Of a stretch of 31,032 bases of DNA, positions 1 to 9,131 are shown one piece after another (position 1 is the first letter of the stretch; each line of letters starts with the position of its first letter). The DNA is from a virus. The notes under the pieces were generated by a model, which was not told the DNA's origin, did not search any database, and was given only the letters and a program-made list of their open reading frames with translations. The stretch covers positions 1 through 31,032 of IMG/VR virus record IMGVR_UViG_3300009508_000040; one strand, written 5' to 3'. Made by a program: the position numbers and the translations under genes.

Positions 1-1587
1 AGAGGGGGTGGATATTATTTCCAGCCAGGTGATACTGATGCCACTACATATCTGGGATTAACTGCATCCGACGCTGCCTATCAGATGGTAGTTACTAGAG
101 ACGGCAAAGTTGGTATCGGAACAACGGATCCAGCACAAAATCTTCATGTAGAAGGAACAACATCTATTATTCATGTGCAATCAACTACTGCGAATCAAAA
201 TGCTTCTATTTGGTTTAACTCGAATGTAGGCGGCACTCAAGCAAACAGATGGGAAATTGGCACAAACATATCAGCAGGTGGTGATTTAGAGTTTTTTGAC
301 AGACTTAATAGTGCATCAAGAATGGTGATTGAGCCTTCAGGCAACGTTGGTATCGGAACGATTGGTCCAGATACTTTATTAGAGCTAAGAAAAGATACTG
401 CCTCCGGCAGTTATGGAGATTACCCCACACTATCACTACGAAATGATAATGCAGCTGGTTATAGCGCAATTCACTTTCAAGAAGGCAGTACACAAAGAGC
501 AAGAGTAGAAGTAGGAAATAATAGTGGTACTCCTTACATGGGATTGTACACAACTGGTGCAGCTAGTGGAATTACGATTAAAGACGGCGTTGTTGGAATT
601 GGAGAGACTAGTCCAACAATGCCTCTAAGTGTCAAAGCGGCTTCAAATGCTTATGCAATTAATATGCACGGCAGAAGTGATGGTTATTCAGAGCTATATG
701 GCTCTAGCAGTGATGGTTCTACAAGGTATGCTTTCTTGCAAACGCATTCAGCACAAACAAAGTTATTTACACTAGTTAATACTCCACTTCTATTCGGTAC
801 AAATAGTACTGAATCTTATCGTATACGTCCTGATGGTGGATTACAATTTCCTGATAATAATACATTTATTGCAACATCTGATACAGCAGGTGGAACTGCT
901 TTTGAATGGGGTGCTTTTAGAAGGCCGGCCTCAAGTGATGGTGGGCAATTAACAGTAAGACAATATTCTTCCGGAGACACAGCCGCAAACTATCCAGCGT
1001 ATGCTAGTAGTAATGGTTCAGGTACTTGGGACGAAAATACTGGAGTTTATTTTCCAGAATTAGACCAAGTAGGTTTAACTGCTAATGGAAATCCAACACT
1101 GACAATAGAAGACGGGAGAAAAATTGAACTATATGAAAACGGTTTTACAAGTGGAGACGCCAATCGTGGACAACGCGTATGTTTAGGAGGTATATCTCAT
1201 ATTGCCAATACTAACCCAGGCGGTACAGGAAGTGGAACTTATTTACATATAAAAACAAATTTACCAAAAAGTAATATAATGTTTAGATTTGAATATAAAG
1301 GTATTTCTTATGATAGTCAAAATATGGACACATCAATAATAGGATACACATATACTGGAGTATCTTATGTTCATAGTCCTCAAATACAAGACACAGGCAA
1401 CACTACTTATAATTTTAAAACTCCATATTATTCATCAGATAATAAATTAGTTTTAGTATTACAAATAGCAAACAATTATACAGGTGGTATATTATGGGCT
1501 CAATTTGTTGGGTCACACACAATGGCACCGGGAACAATAGCTATAGCTTCATGCATCTATAGCAGCAGCACATCAGGAGCATTCTAA
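1..1587 (+). CDS. Phage tail fibre-like protein, 5' end outside window
   Basis: The frame is open from base 1, so the true start lies upstream; the first ATG inside the window is at 85. The visible part (about 528 residues) contains three spaced copies of a repeat of the form VGIG-T-x-P-x-x-x-L-x-V (near residues 9, 90 and 170 counted from that ATG). This repeat is typical of long phage tail fibre and spike shafts. The remainder is rich in Ser, Thr, Gly, Asn and Tyr and ends in a beta-rich C-terminal region of about 130 residues that probably forms the distal receptor-contacting head. No S74 peptidase/chaperone motif was recognised. It overlaps the next gene by TAATG, and the assembly chaperone downstream supports a fibre or tail role. 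Receptor binding is inferred from family behaviour, not shown by a motif. Confidence 0.75.
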   Translation, partial: RGGGYYFQPGDTDATTYLGLTASDAAYQMVVTRDGKVGIGTTDPAQNLHVEGTTSIIHVQSTTANQNASIWFNSNVGGTQANRWEIGTNISAGGDLEFFDRLNSASRMVIEPSGNVGIGTIGPDTLLELRKDTASGSYGDYPTLSLRNDNAAGYSAIHFQEGSTQRARVEVGNNSGTPYMGLYTTGAASGITIKDGVVGIGETSPTMPLSVKAASNAYAINMHGRSDGYSELYGSSSDGSTRYAFLQTHSAQTKLFTLVNTPLLFGTNSTESYRIRPDGGLQFPDNNTFIATSDTAGGTAFEWGAFRRPASSDGGQLTVRQYSSGDTAANYPAYASSNGSGTWDENTGVYFPELDQVGLTANGNPTLTIEDGRKIELYENGFTSGDANRGQRVCLGGISHIANTNPGGTGSGTYLHIKTNLPKSNIMFRFEYKGISYDSQNMDTSIIGYTYTGVSYVHSPQIQDTGNTTYNFKTPYYSSDNKLVLVLQIANNYTGGILWAQFVGSHTMAPGTIAIASCIYSSSTSGAF

Positions 1588-1913
1588 TGGCAGAAATAAC
1601 GTGGATTGAATTTACAAGAGAAGACGGCACAGTTGAAATGCGAAGAGAAGACCATGATGAAATCATGGCAGCTGGTATGCAAGGAGTTGAAAATATTCCA
1701 GCTATTACAATTTCACCAGAAGAGCTCGCAGCAACAAACTTAAGATTACTAAGAAGAGAAAGAGATAGATTATTAGCAGAAACAGATTGGTCACAAGGCG
1801 CTGATGTACCTACAGAATTAAAAAATAAATATACAACATATAGGCAAGCTTTGAGAGATATAACAGAAACAAGCAATAGTTATTTAACTGTTGAATGGCC
1901 AAATAAACCATAG
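1587..1913 (+). CDS. Phage tail assembly chaperone (APC-like)
   Basis: A 108-residue acidic protein whose start overlaps the fibre stop as TAATG, implying translational coupling. The second half carries the pattern typical of phage tail assembly chaperone proteins found next to tail fibre genes: LRRERDRLLAETDW, a short acidic spacer, then YRQALRDIT (residues about 53-92). Such proteins help fold or assemble the adjacent fibre. Family assignment is by motif recall; the direct partner is inferred from position. It is the last full gene of the rightward unit before the terminator. Confidence 0.75.
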   Translation: MAEITWIEFTREDGTVEMRREDHDEIMAAGMQGVENIPAITISPEELAATNLRLLRRERDRLLAETDWSQGADVPTELKNKYTTYRQALRDITETSNSYLTVEWPNKP

Positions 1914-1922
1914 AGATATAAT

Positions 1923-1961
1923 ATGGCATTAACAACAGAAGAAAGAAAAAACCCGCACTAG
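1923..1961 (+). pseudogene. Truncated gene start (12 codons) ending in terminator stem
   Basis: An ATG nine bases after the chaperone stop opens a frame starting MALTTEERK and stops after 12 codons. The last codons and the TAG lie inside the 5' arm and loop of the terminator hairpin. The start looks like that of a normal small tail gene, so it may be the remnant of a gene cut off when the terminator was acquired or when sequence was deleted. It could equally be chance. Confidence 0.3.
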
Positions 1962-1971
1962 GCGGGTTTTT
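1947..1971. terminator. Bidirectional rho-independent terminator between convergent units
   Basis: A perfect stem: CCCGC at 1952-1956 pairs with GCGGG at 1962-1966 over a five-base loop. Five flanking A residues pair with five T residues, so the hairpin has an A tract on one side and a T tract on the other and can stop transcription from both directions. It sits exactly between the end of the rightward tail genes and the end of the leftward replication and nucleotide block. Confidence 0.9.
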
Positions 1972-1975
1972 CGTT

Positions 1976-2224
1976 TTATGAACCTTCGTCTACTGGTTCT
2001 GCTTCAACCTCATTAGGGTCTTTATCAATGACTTGCTCGAGTCTACTTGTGTAGCCTTCTTTAGCTAATAGTAATCTGTCGTGTTGAATTTTAGCTGAAA
2101 CTAAGTCCTGCTCTAATCCCTGTAACATTTGTACTATAACTTTTGCATCGTCATGCAGTTCCGAGATAATGTATTTCTTGTCGTTAAACATTAATACTGG
2201 CTCGCTATTGGTTACTTCTGTCAT
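1976..2224 (-). CDS. Small conserved phage protein (DUF6447-like)
   Basis: The frame is open further upstream, but the ATG at 2224 is the better start. It has AAGGAG six bases before it and begins ten bases after the nrdB stop, whereas a longer start would run into nrdB. The 82-residue product begins with a beta-type segment (LMFNDKKYIISEL), continues in a long helix likely to form a coiled coil (residues about 25-65), and ends in an acidic tail. This resembles small phage proteins annotated DUF6447. Function unknown. It is the last gene of the leftward block and abuts the terminator. Confidence 0.65.
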   Translation of the reverse strand: MTEVTNSEPVLMFNDKKYIISELHDDAKVIVQMLQGLEQDLVSAKIQHDRLLLAKEGYTSRLEQVIDKDPNEVEAEPVDEGS

Positions 2225-2234
2225 TTTTTTCTCC

Positions 2235-3194
2235 TTATCCAAAAATGTCTTGCCAATTTCCTTGAGTTGTACTCTTTGCGTACTCTGTCGCTCTATTCTC
2301 AAAGAAGTTTGTGTGTTCCACTGCATTAATCTGTTGGTCCAACCATGGTAATGGATTTTCAGTACTGTGGAAGATTGCTTTCATACCGAGACCTAATAGT
2401 CTTCTGTCTGCGATATACCTAATATATTCTTTTACTTCTACGGCAGTTAAACCCTCTATGTCTGCGTTATCAAAACAAACATCAATAAAACTATCTTCTA
2501 GTTCTACTACTCGTTCTGCTGCACAGTATACTTCGTATTTTAACTTGTCTGTCCAGAGTTCTGGATTTTCAGCTATAAAAGTTCTGAATAGTTTGGACAT
2601 TCCCTCTACATGTAGAGTTTCGTCCCGAATAGACCATGTGACAATCTGCCCCATGCCTTTCATAAGGTTGTGTCTAGGGAAATTAAGAAGTATAGCAAAA
2701 CTACTAAATAGTTGTACTCCTTCTGTAAATCCGCTGTACACAGCCATTGTTTTTGCCATTTCATGCTTATCTCTCATATTAAAATCAGTTAGATACTCAT
2801 GTTTATCTGACATTGCTTGAATCTCTGTAAACTTTTGATATTCATCATCTGATTTACCGAGAGTCTCTAGTAGTAAAGAGTATGCTTCTTGGTGAACTGC
2901 TTCCATTGCAGCAAAGCTCACTAGCATCATTCTTACTTCTGGTTGTTTGAATGTTGGTAAATAGTGCTTTGCATATCCACAACATACATCTACATCTGCC
3001 TGAGTAAAGAATCGGAAGATATTATCTACTAATGCTTTGTTCTCAGGGGTTAGTTTTTCTTTATAGTCTTTTATATCGTCTTGTAACGGTACTTCTTCTG
3101 GCATCCAATGCATTTGCTGTTGCTTTTTATACATCTCAAATGCCCAAGGGTAGTTAAAAGGTTTATAATAGTCTCTTTCTTCTAATAAGTTCAT
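2235..3194 (-). CDS. nrdB: Ribonucleotide reductase class Ia, small (beta) subunit
   Basis: Houses the diiron-tyrosyl radical used by the large subunit to reduce ribonucleotides to deoxyribonucleotides. All expected ligands are visible in 319 residues: D67, E98 and H101 (MEAVHQ), E158 (FTEGV), E192 and H195 (DETLHVE). The radical tyrosine is Y105, four residues after H101 as in E. coli NrdB. It starts immediately after the nrdA stop (TAA then ATG), so the two subunits are co-translated in a 1:1 arrangement. It supplies dNTPs for phage DNA synthesis, in line with the exonuclease and recombination genes upstream that recycle DNA. Very sure of identity. Confidence 0.97.
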   Translation of the reverse strand: MNLLEERDYYKPFNYPWAFEMYKKQQQMHWMPEEVPLQDDIKDYKEKLTPENKALVDNIFRFFTQADVDVCCGYAKHYLPTFKQPEVRMMLVSFAAMEAVHQEAYSLLLETLGKSDDEYQKFTEIQAMSDKHEYLTDFNMRDKHEMAKTMAVYSGFTEGVQLFSSFAILLNFPRHNLMKGMGQIVTWSIRDETLHVEGMSKLFRTFIAENPELWTDKLKYEVYCAAERVVELEDSFIDVCFDNADIEGLTAVEVKEYIRYIADRRLLGLGMKAIFHSTENPLPWLDQQINAVEHTNFFENRATEYAKSTTQGNWQDIFG

Positions 3195-4958
3195 TTATCC
3201 CTCACAACTTAGACAATCTGATTGCTCAAAGATTATCTCTCTTTTTGCCTGACTTGCTACATTGTCTGCTCTACCAATGGCTTCACTACGTAGGTAATAA
3301 AGTGTTTTCATATTCTTAGCCCATGCTAACATATGAACATTGTGTAGGTCTCCTTTGTTTACATCAGGTGGGAAAAATAGATTCACACTTTGAGACTGAC
3401 AAATAAATTCTTGTCTCATACTAGCGTGTTCTACTACCCATGCTTGATTAATTTCTACTGCTGTTTTAAAAACTTCTCTTTCATCAGCTGAAAGAAAGTC
3501 AAGGTGTTGACAGCTACCTTTGTTTGCTATAATGCTTGACCATGTTGAATCATCATTATTTCCATACTTGTCTAGTACTTCTTCTAAAAATTTGTTTTTC
3601 ATCAAGTAAGACCCAGACTTAGTTTTTTGTGTAAAAGCGTTTGCTCTATAAGGCTCAATACTTGGACTTGTGTTTCCACAAATAATACTAGAACTTGCAT
3701 TAGGAGCTATAGCTAACAGATGAGCATTTCTTACTGAAGCAGTATCATCATCAGGGCATGCCCCTCTTTCTACTGCAAGTTTATGTGTCTCAGCTTCTGC
3801 TTGACTCTTAATGTGTTTAAATATTACCATATTAGTACTAGTAGCCATCATACTTTCAAAAGGAATATTATTCTTTTGCAAGTGTGCATGAAAACCCATA
3901 GCACCAAGACCAATACTTCTTTCTCTAGAAGCACTATACTTTGCTCTTTCTAACTCATCAGGTGCGTTCGCTATAAAATGCGTCAAAACATTATCTAGAA
4001 AACGTACTAAGTCAGGTATAAAAGCAGGTGTATTTTTCCATTCGTCAAAATACTCCAGATTTACACTTGATAAACAACATACTGCTGTTCTTTCTTCGTT
4101 TGTTGCGAGTGTAATTTCAGAACAAAGATTAGAATGATTGACTTTTAGTCCTTTTCTTTTTTGAAAGTCTGGCAAATCTGATTGCACAGCATCTTCAAAC
4201 ATAAGATAAGGTTCTCCTGTTTCCATTCTATTTTGTAGTAGTTTTACCCATAAAGTTCTTGCACTTACTACTTTCTTAACTTCTCCACTATGTGGGTCTC
4301 TAAGTTCCCAGCTATCATCAAAACCTTCTAGTTTAGTTGCCTTATGAATTATTTCCATAAACTCATCTGGTATAACTACACCATGATGTAAGTTTGTACA
4401 CTTACGGTTTATATCTCCACCTGTAGGCTTTCTAATATCTAAAAACTCCTCTATTTCCGGGTGAGACATGTGTAGATAGGAAGCATAGCTACCTCTACGA
4501 GTTACACCTTGTGAAAAAGCTAACATTTCTGCGTCAACTACTTTCATAAAAGGAACTACACCTGTAGACTCTGAGCCTTTAGATGTTTTAGTGCCTTGTG
4601 ACCTAACATCACTCCAGCCACCACCTATACCACCGCCCATTGAGGACAAGTAGGCATTTTCTGTATAATGTCCAGTAATTCCTTCTCTACTATCTTCTAT
4701 ATAATTAAGAAAACAACTAATAGGTAAGCCTCGTTTAGTTCCACCATTCGATAACACAGGAGTTGCAAACATAAACCATAGTTTACTAGCATAATCATAT
4801 ATTCTCTGAGCGTGAGCTTCATCATCAGCAAAAGCTTCAGCAGCTCTTGCAAAGGCTTCTTGTGGGCTTTGTTCATCACCAACAAGGTATCTATCTTGTA
4901 GAGTAAGTTTACTGAACTCTGTTAGTAAATCATCTTTACTATAGTCAATCTGTATCAT
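3195..4958 (-). CDS. nrdA: Ribonucleotide reductase class Ia, large (alpha) subunit
   Basis: Catalyses ribonucleoside diphosphate reduction. Visible active-site residues are C82 (PISCFLN) and C294 as the reducible pair, the N277-L-C279-S-E281 cluster with the thiyl-radical cysteine C279, a tandem tyrosine in LYYLRS for radical transfer, and a C-terminal C582-L-S-C585 shuttle pair. At 587 residues it is about 170 shorter than E. coli NrdA. The N-terminus goes straight into the catalytic barrel, so the ATP-cone that senses dATP is absent. The enzyme should therefore not be shut off by dATP. The start ATG has GGAG seven bases upstream and overlaps the exonuclease gene by 14 bases. Confidence 0.97.
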   Translation of the reverse strand: MIQIDYSKDDLLTEFSKLTLQDRYLVGDEQSPQEAFARAAEAFADDEAHAQRIYDYASKLWFMFATPVLSNGGTKRGLPISCFLNYIEDSREGITGHYTENAYLSSMGGGIGGGWSDVRSQGTKTSKGSESTGVVPFMKVVDAEMLAFSQGVTRRGSYASYLHMSHPEIEEFLDIRKPTGGDINRKCTNLHHGVVIPDEFMEIIHKATKLEGFDDSWELRDPHSGEVKKVVSARTLWVKLLQNRMETGEPYLMFEDAVQSDLPDFQKRKGLKVNHSNLCSEITLATNEERTAVCCLSSVNLEYFDEWKNTPAFIPDLVRFLDNVLTHFIANAPDELERAKYSASRERSIGLGAMGFHAHLQKNNIPFESMMATSTNMVIFKHIKSQAEAETHKLAVERGACPDDDTASVRNAHLLAIAPNASSSIICGNTSPSIEPYRANAFTQKTKSGSYLMKNKFLEEVLDKYGNNDDSTWSSIIANKGSCQHLDFLSADEREVFKTAVEINQAWVVEHASMRQEFICQSQSVNLFFPPDVNKGDLHNVHMLAWAKNMKTLYYLRSEAIGRADNVASQAKREIIFEQSDCLSCEG

Positions 4959-5805
4959 TCAAATACTCCAATATTTGTGAGGACAAGTCCTCTAAGTTCA
5001 TGTCTGCTTCGATTAATGCTTGTTCTGAATAACTCTCCAAATCCATGAGTTCAGCATTAAGTAATAATCTATCTGCGTTTTCGTTGAGAGACTGTATAAA
5101 TTTATACTTGCTGTCAATAGGACAGGCGTTGTATATATCAAATAAGTCTCCATATTGTTCGATAAGTGAGACAGCCCTCTTAGGACCGATTCCTGCTATA
5201 CCAGGGACATTATCACCTGTATCACCTGCTAGACATTTGAGTGTCAGATATTTATCTGGCTCAACATCATAGTGGTCTTCCCAATTATCTAAAGTTATTT
5301 CTTTTCTAGTTACTGTACTAAATCTAGAAACATTTTCTTGTATAAGTAAGTCCCAGTCTCTATCTGATGATATCAACCAAATTTCTCCTATACCAAATTC
5401 TTTTTTCTTTCCAACTATCCAAGCTGCTAAATCGTCAGCCTCTAGTCCTTTTTGTTTTATTGTTAAATGTCCTCTACTTTTTAGTTGTGTAAAGGCATTA
5501 CTAAATTCTCCCATAAACTGGGCAAATTCTGCTTTTTCTTGTTCGGTTTGCTCCGCATACTTATCCGACCGATTCGCTTTGTAATCGGGGGCTAATCTTT
5601 TTCTGTAGGTACTTCCACCATCTGCAAGTACAACTATGTTTCCACAGTCATACGACTTTGCGAGACTTTCAACAGTTCTTACATAGTCGTGTTTAAACTC
5701 GAGCTGTTTAGAGTGCTTCCACCTAAAGGCTACGTTTAGACCATCAACTATCAGTAAGTTCCCATTCTGGATCTGGTTCCCAAGGCTTGAGAAGTTTATC
5801 GCCAT
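4945..5805 (-). CDS. 5'-3' exonuclease / flap endonuclease (PIN-like, FEN family)
   Basis: A 286-residue metal-dependent nuclease of the family that includes the N-terminal domain of DNA polymerase I, T7 gp6 and T4 RNase H. The acidic metal ligands appear in order: D21 (VDGLN), D62 (LADGG), E122-A-D124-D125, D148 and D150 (SSDRD), D195 and D198 (GDTGDN). A helix-hairpin-helix (GIAGIGPKRA) follows. It likely removes RNA primers and degrades host DNA. The family A polymerase in this window lacks this domain, so the gene supplies it in trans. The only plausible ATG gives a 62-base overlap with the upstream nuclease gene, and the frame stays open beyond it. Confidence 0.93.
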   Translation of the reverse strand: MAINFSSLGNQIQNGNLLIVDGLNVAFRWKHSKQLEFKHDYVRTVESLAKSYDCGNIVVLADGGSTYRKRLAPDYKANRSDKYAEQTEQEKAEFAQFMGEFSNAFTQLKSRGHLTIKQKGLEADDLAAWIVGKKKEFGIGEIWLISSDRDWDLLIQENVSRFSTVTRKEITLDNWEDHYDVEPDKYLTLKCLAGDTGDNVPGIAGIGPKRAVSLIEQYGDLFDIYNACPIDSKYKFIQSLNENADRLLLNAELMDLESYSEQALIEADMNLEDLSSQILEYLNDTD

Positions 5806-6235
5806 TTGTAAATTCCAATTTTTCGTTTTCTAGCCACTTTTCTGCGTTCATTATATATGCACCGAGCCAGTTTATGTACATATATCTTTTTTCTTTTATT
5901 GGTTTGCGTGTAGTCGCAACAAACCAATTTGAGTAGTTTTGTTTCATCAATATGATAGGCTCTTGCTTCATCTGCTGTGCCTGTAATATTGCTTTGTTCC
6001 ACCACTTTACAAAATTATTACTTTTCTGTGTAAAGATTTTGTGAGTAAAACCCATATCCTTATAGTGTTTGACTTCTATAAGGAATAGGTTATGTTTATT
6101 TTCGACATATAAATCTCCTTTAATTTTACCACTACCACTACCTGGTGTCTGTGTAAAGTCTAAGTTTGTATGTCTTTTTAATAGAGCTGCTACTTCTTTC
6201 TCAGCTTTAGTTCCTTTTTGTCTTGCGTTTACCAA
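5744..6235 (-). CDS. PDDEXK nuclease, Holliday junction resolvase-like
   Basis: A 163-residue protein with the Hjc-like core layout: an N-terminal KGTKAEKEVA helix with acidic residues, a Gly-rich loop (GSGSGKIKGD) carrying D41, then E54-V-K56 in IEVKHYK. These are the metal-binding and catalytic residues of the PDDEXK fold. It likely cleaves branched recombination or replication intermediates before packaging. The start must be TTG at 6235: an in-frame stop lies three codons upstream and the next ATG is past the active site. It starts two bases after the small zinc-ribbon gene. Specific resolvase activity is inferred; a generic endonuclease is possible. Confidence 0.8.
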   Translation of the reverse strand: MVNARQKGTKAEKEVAALLKRHTNLDFTQTPGSGSGKIKGDLYVENKHNLFLIEVKHYKDMGFTHKIFTQKSNNFVKWWNKAILQAQQMKQEPIILMKQNYSNWFVATTRKPIKEKRYMYINWLGAYIMNAEKWLENEKLEFTNGDKLLKPWEPDPEWELTDS

Positions 6236-6237
6236 TT

Positions 6238-6414
6238 TTAATCATTTCCTTCAATGTTGTTTAAATATCTTGCCTGTTCTAGTTTTGCTCTTTCTAAACT
6301 GTCCATTTCATTTAATACACAGTCAGGGCATTTCATGCCTATAGGCAAATATACTTTTTTGTTTGAGTGCGGACACTCATGATACCAAAAGGTATCGCCT
6401 TCTTTATGAACCAT
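6238..6414 (-). CDS. Small zinc-ribbon protein
   Basis: A 58-residue gene. The predicted protein has C14-x-x-H16-type and C29-x-x-C32 pairs (ECPH and KCPDC) about 13 residues apart, a plausible single zinc site, followed by a charged helix. The ATG lies one base after the sbcC-like stop, and the TAA lies two bases before the TTG of the nuclease gene, so it fills the only gap in this operon without wasted sequence. Function unknown; it could be a nuclease accessory or nucleic-acid-binding factor. Confidence 0.65.
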   Translation of the reverse strand: MVHKEGDTFWYHECPHSNKKVYLPIGMKCPDCVLNEMDSLERAKLEQARYLNNIEGND

Positions 6415-6415
6415 A

Positions 6416-8206
6416 TTACTCCAAACGACTAATATTTTCCTCTTTAATTACTTCAATCTTTGCTAGAAGTGGGTGAGTCCAGCCATGAGATACTAGGTAA
6501 GTATTTAAATCTTCCCCAAGTAGTATCTCTACTAACTTCTCTTTACCCTCATCATCTAGTACACTTATTATTTCATCAAGAAAGAGTGTATTAATCCTTG
6601 AACTAGAAATACTACTCATTAGTTTTCGTATTGCTAGTAGTGTTGCGGTGTTAACTCTTGCAAGTTCACCAGAAGACAATGCAAGTATATCTACTACTTT
6701 CGCATTGTCAGTTATTTCTACATTCAGTTTGTCATTCGTGACAACAAACTCAAGACTGAATCTACCATCTGATAGTTCAGATAAGTACTCATTTGTCAAA
6801 TCTTCTAAATCTTTCACAAGATTCTCAATTTTGTAGGCGAGTAGTCCGTTTGTACTAAAGGCTTTCTTCAGTATCTCTAGGTGTGCAGACTTTTCTTCTA
6901 CCTTACCTAAAGCTGCGACGAGTTCTTCGAGTTGAGACTCCATACCATCTGATTGTTCCTGAATAATAGAGATACGAGTATTGTGGCGTTCCGCCTTCAT
7001 ATTCTCCTCACTTATTCTATCTATCTCATTATGTATGTTTCTCAATTTGGAAGAAAGTTCGTCAATCGAGGAAGAGATTTCGTCACCGTCTAAAATCTGA
7101 GAAGGTAGACTAGTGTCCAAATCACGAATGAAATCTTCCTTCTGTCTTTGCTGGTTTTTCTGAATTACCACCAGTTTATTATGTTCTTTTGCTTCCGCAA
7201 TTTTTTCTTTTAGTATAACTGTTTCATTTTCCGCAATTGTTTTCGAGTTGAAGTAGAATTGATTGAGTTCCTCCACTTTTTCATCATCTACCTCTTGCTC
7301 ACAAGTTGGACATTGTCCATGTAGTTCCGAGAGCTTATCCAAATGTGCTTGAGCTTCAGCCACCTTGGAACCGAAGGTTCCTTGTTGCTGCAGCATAGCA
7401 GTAAGGGATATCTCCTCTCCTACTGGCTCTAAATGACCTTGTCGTTCTAGGTCTTCGAGTTGCTCTTTTATAAAATTATTATCTATAATTTTTTTATTTT
7501 TTTCCGAAATCTTTTCAAAATCGCTTCGTAATTGCCTTAAAGTTGTCTCGTCATTTTCTGATGGTTTTGGTAAATCTAAGATAGGAAGTATGTCTATACT
7601 CTCTAATTTATTTTCTTCTAACCATTTTACTATTGTGTCAGACCTACTATTGAGGCTATTGACTTCAAAAGAAATCTCTCTAGCTGCGTCCTTGAATATA
7701 TCAAAGAACTCTACATATTCTTCTAGCTTTAACAAATCAATGAGAAACTTTTTTCTATTTGTATCTGTTGCAGTTAGGAACTGTAATGATGTATTTGTAT
7801 TCTGATAAACAAGCTGTGTGAAAGTCTTAAAGTCAAGCCCAAGTAGTTCTTGAACTGTCTTATAGGTGTTCGTAGCAGTATGAGAAGAAATATCCTCTCC
7901 ATTTTTATACAGTTTACATTTGATTGATGCCTTACGAGTTACATCTATCTCGTAATCGTCTTCATCTACCTGAAAGGTTAGATTGATAGCATAGCCGTTA
8001 TTGACGAATCTATTTTGTATCTCTTGTTTTTTTATCCCTTTACTATTCTTATTGAATAGGACTTCCTCGATAATAAGCGGAATGGAAGACTTACCCATTC
8101 CGTTTGTACCAACAAGTTGGGTGAGGTTGCTGTCATTAAGGTCAAGAGTATTATTTTGCCCATAGCTGAAACAGTTATCCCAGCGTAGCTTTTTTAGAAT
8201 AATCAT
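6416..8206 (-). CDS. SbcC/Rad50-like recombination ATPase (T4 gp46-like)
   Basis: The ATPase half of the Mre11-Rad50-type nuclease. Walker A is G33-T-N-G-M-G-K-S-S41, followed by coiled-coil arms (about 180-300 and 310-480) meeting at a zinc hook C300-P-T-C303. The ABC signature LSSGELAR is at about 511, Walker B is TLFLDE with D545 and E546, and the H-loop histidine is H575. At 596 residues it is close to T4 gp46 and much shorter than bacterial SbcC. It should process DNA ends for recombination-dependent replication. The ATG is preceded by GGGAG and overlaps the nuclease partner by 32 bases. Confidence 0.93.
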   Translation of the reverse strand: MIILKKLRWDNCFSYGQNNTLDLNDSNLTQLVGTNGMGKSSIPLIIEEVLFNKNSKGIKKQEIQNRFVNNGYAINLTFQVDEDDYEIDVTRKASIKCKLYKNGEDISSHTATNTYKTVQELLGLDFKTFTQLVYQNTNTSLQFLTATDTNRKKFLIDLLKLEEYVEFFDIFKDAAREISFEVNSLNSRSDTIVKWLEENKLESIDILPILDLPKPSENDETTLRQLRSDFEKISEKNKKIIDNNFIKEQLEDLERQGHLEPVGEEISLTAMLQQQGTFGSKVAEAQAHLDKLSELHGQCPTCEQEVDDEKVEELNQFYFNSKTIAENETVILKEKIAEAKEHNKLVVIQKNQQRQKEDFIRDLDTSLPSQILDGDEISSSIDELSSKLRNIHNEIDRISEENMKAERHNTRISIIQEQSDGMESQLEELVAALGKVEEKSAHLEILKKAFSTNGLLAYKIENLVKDLEDLTNEYLSELSDGRFSLEFVVTNDKLNVEITDNAKVVDILALSSGELARVNTATLLAIRKLMSSISSSRINTLFLDEIISVLDDEGKEKLVEILLGEDLNTYLVSHGWTHPLLAKIEVIKEENISRLE

Positions 8207-9131
8207 TAAATACTCCCATAATTGATTTAATTTTATCGTCAGTTAAATTCAGTATCGCACTTAAGTACTCTACTAGTTCTTCTTCCATTGACATTTCTTT
8301 AAGATTAAGCGTAGCTTCAGTACTTCGTTTTACAACTTTCTTATCAAGCAACTCAGAGTTTTTGATATTTGCTAAGTCAGCTACGTCACCTTCTATCTCA
8401 TAGATAGTATGGTGAAAGTCTGTGCCAATCATTTCATCTTCACTTTCTACTGTTCTTCTTAGTAGTTGTGGTAAATCAAATTCATGCCAACTCCAATCTC
8501 CATACATTCCTTCATCGTCAATAAGAAGATAGCCCGTCTTGACTACATCTCTGTGAAAAGATGTAGTCATAGGACTACCTGGATATACAATATTTCTCTG
8601 CGTATTGGAGTGGCTATGTAGGTCACCCGCGTATACTACAGGAAAGTTATCGAATCTATCCAAGTCAACCTCTGGTGTAACATGAGGAGGTATTTCACCC
8701 CTTACATGAGTAAACAAAGGTTTGTCAAAATTACATTTTTCTATTCCACCTTTTTTATGTAAGTCTACATAGGGTAGTATAGTTCCCCACGAATATTCTG
8801 TGGTTGTATCTATAATTTCAACTAAAGGGTTTATATCAGATGTTGCTCTCTTTAAATTACTAAAGAATGTTTTGTGTTTTTTAGTTGCTTCATGGTTTCC
8901 ATCAAAAATAATGGTTGGAATATCTACATCTTTAATAAAATCAAAGTATAGAGTAATTTCGTCCATTGAAGGAACACGATCAAATAAATCTCCACCTATA
9001 ATATGCAAGTCTACATTTTCTTCAATTTGATGTAGAATTTCAAAAAATAACTTGTATCTACTACAAGCCCATGCCATAGGCACATTTTTTTGACCAAGTT
9101 TTATATGCCAGTCTGCTGTAAATAATATCAC
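8175..9131 (-). CDS. SbcD/Mre11-like nuclease subunit (T4 gp47-like)
   Basis: A metallophosphoesterase-type nuclease that partners the SbcC-like ATPase downstream. Numbered from the chosen GTG start, the motifs are D7-W-H9, GGD48LFD, GN79H80E, H142 in THVRGE and GDLH172SH174. These are the two-metal-site residues of the Mre11 family. I chose GTG at 9131 because it overlaps the peroxiredoxin stop as GTGA and begins immediately before the first beta strand, with AGGAG upstream at a rather long 13-base spacing. An ATG at 9164 would add 11 mostly basic residues (MRMAARRRLRS) and a 37-base overlap; it cannot be excluded. Product 318 residues. Confidence 0.9.
   Translation of the reverse strand: MILFTADWHIKLGQKNVPMAWACSRYKLFFEILHQIEENVDLHIIGGDLFDRVPSMDEITLYFDFIKDVDIPTIIFDGNHEATKKHKTFFSNLKRATSDINPLVEIIDTTTEYSWGTILPYVDLHKKGGIEKCNFDKPLFTHVRGEIPPHVTPEVDLDRFDNFPVVYAGDLHSHSNTQRNIVYPGSPMTTSFHRDVVKTGYLLIDDEGMYGDWSWHEFDLPQLLRRTVESEDEMIGTDFHHTIYEIEGDVADLANIKNSELLDKKVVKRSTEATLNLKEMSMEEELVEYLSAILNLTDDKIKSIMGVFNDYSKKATLG

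Noticed and set aside
2311-2820. A 169-codon open frame on the plus strand opposite nrdB
   Set aside because: It is antisense to nrdB, whose metal ligands and radical tyrosine are all intact; low-complexity Ser/Leu composition is typical of a shadow frame.
6380-6395. Palindrome GATACC-AAAA-GGTATC
   Set aside because: It lies inside the small zinc-ribbon gene, has no T tract and no gene boundary nearby; probably chance or coding.
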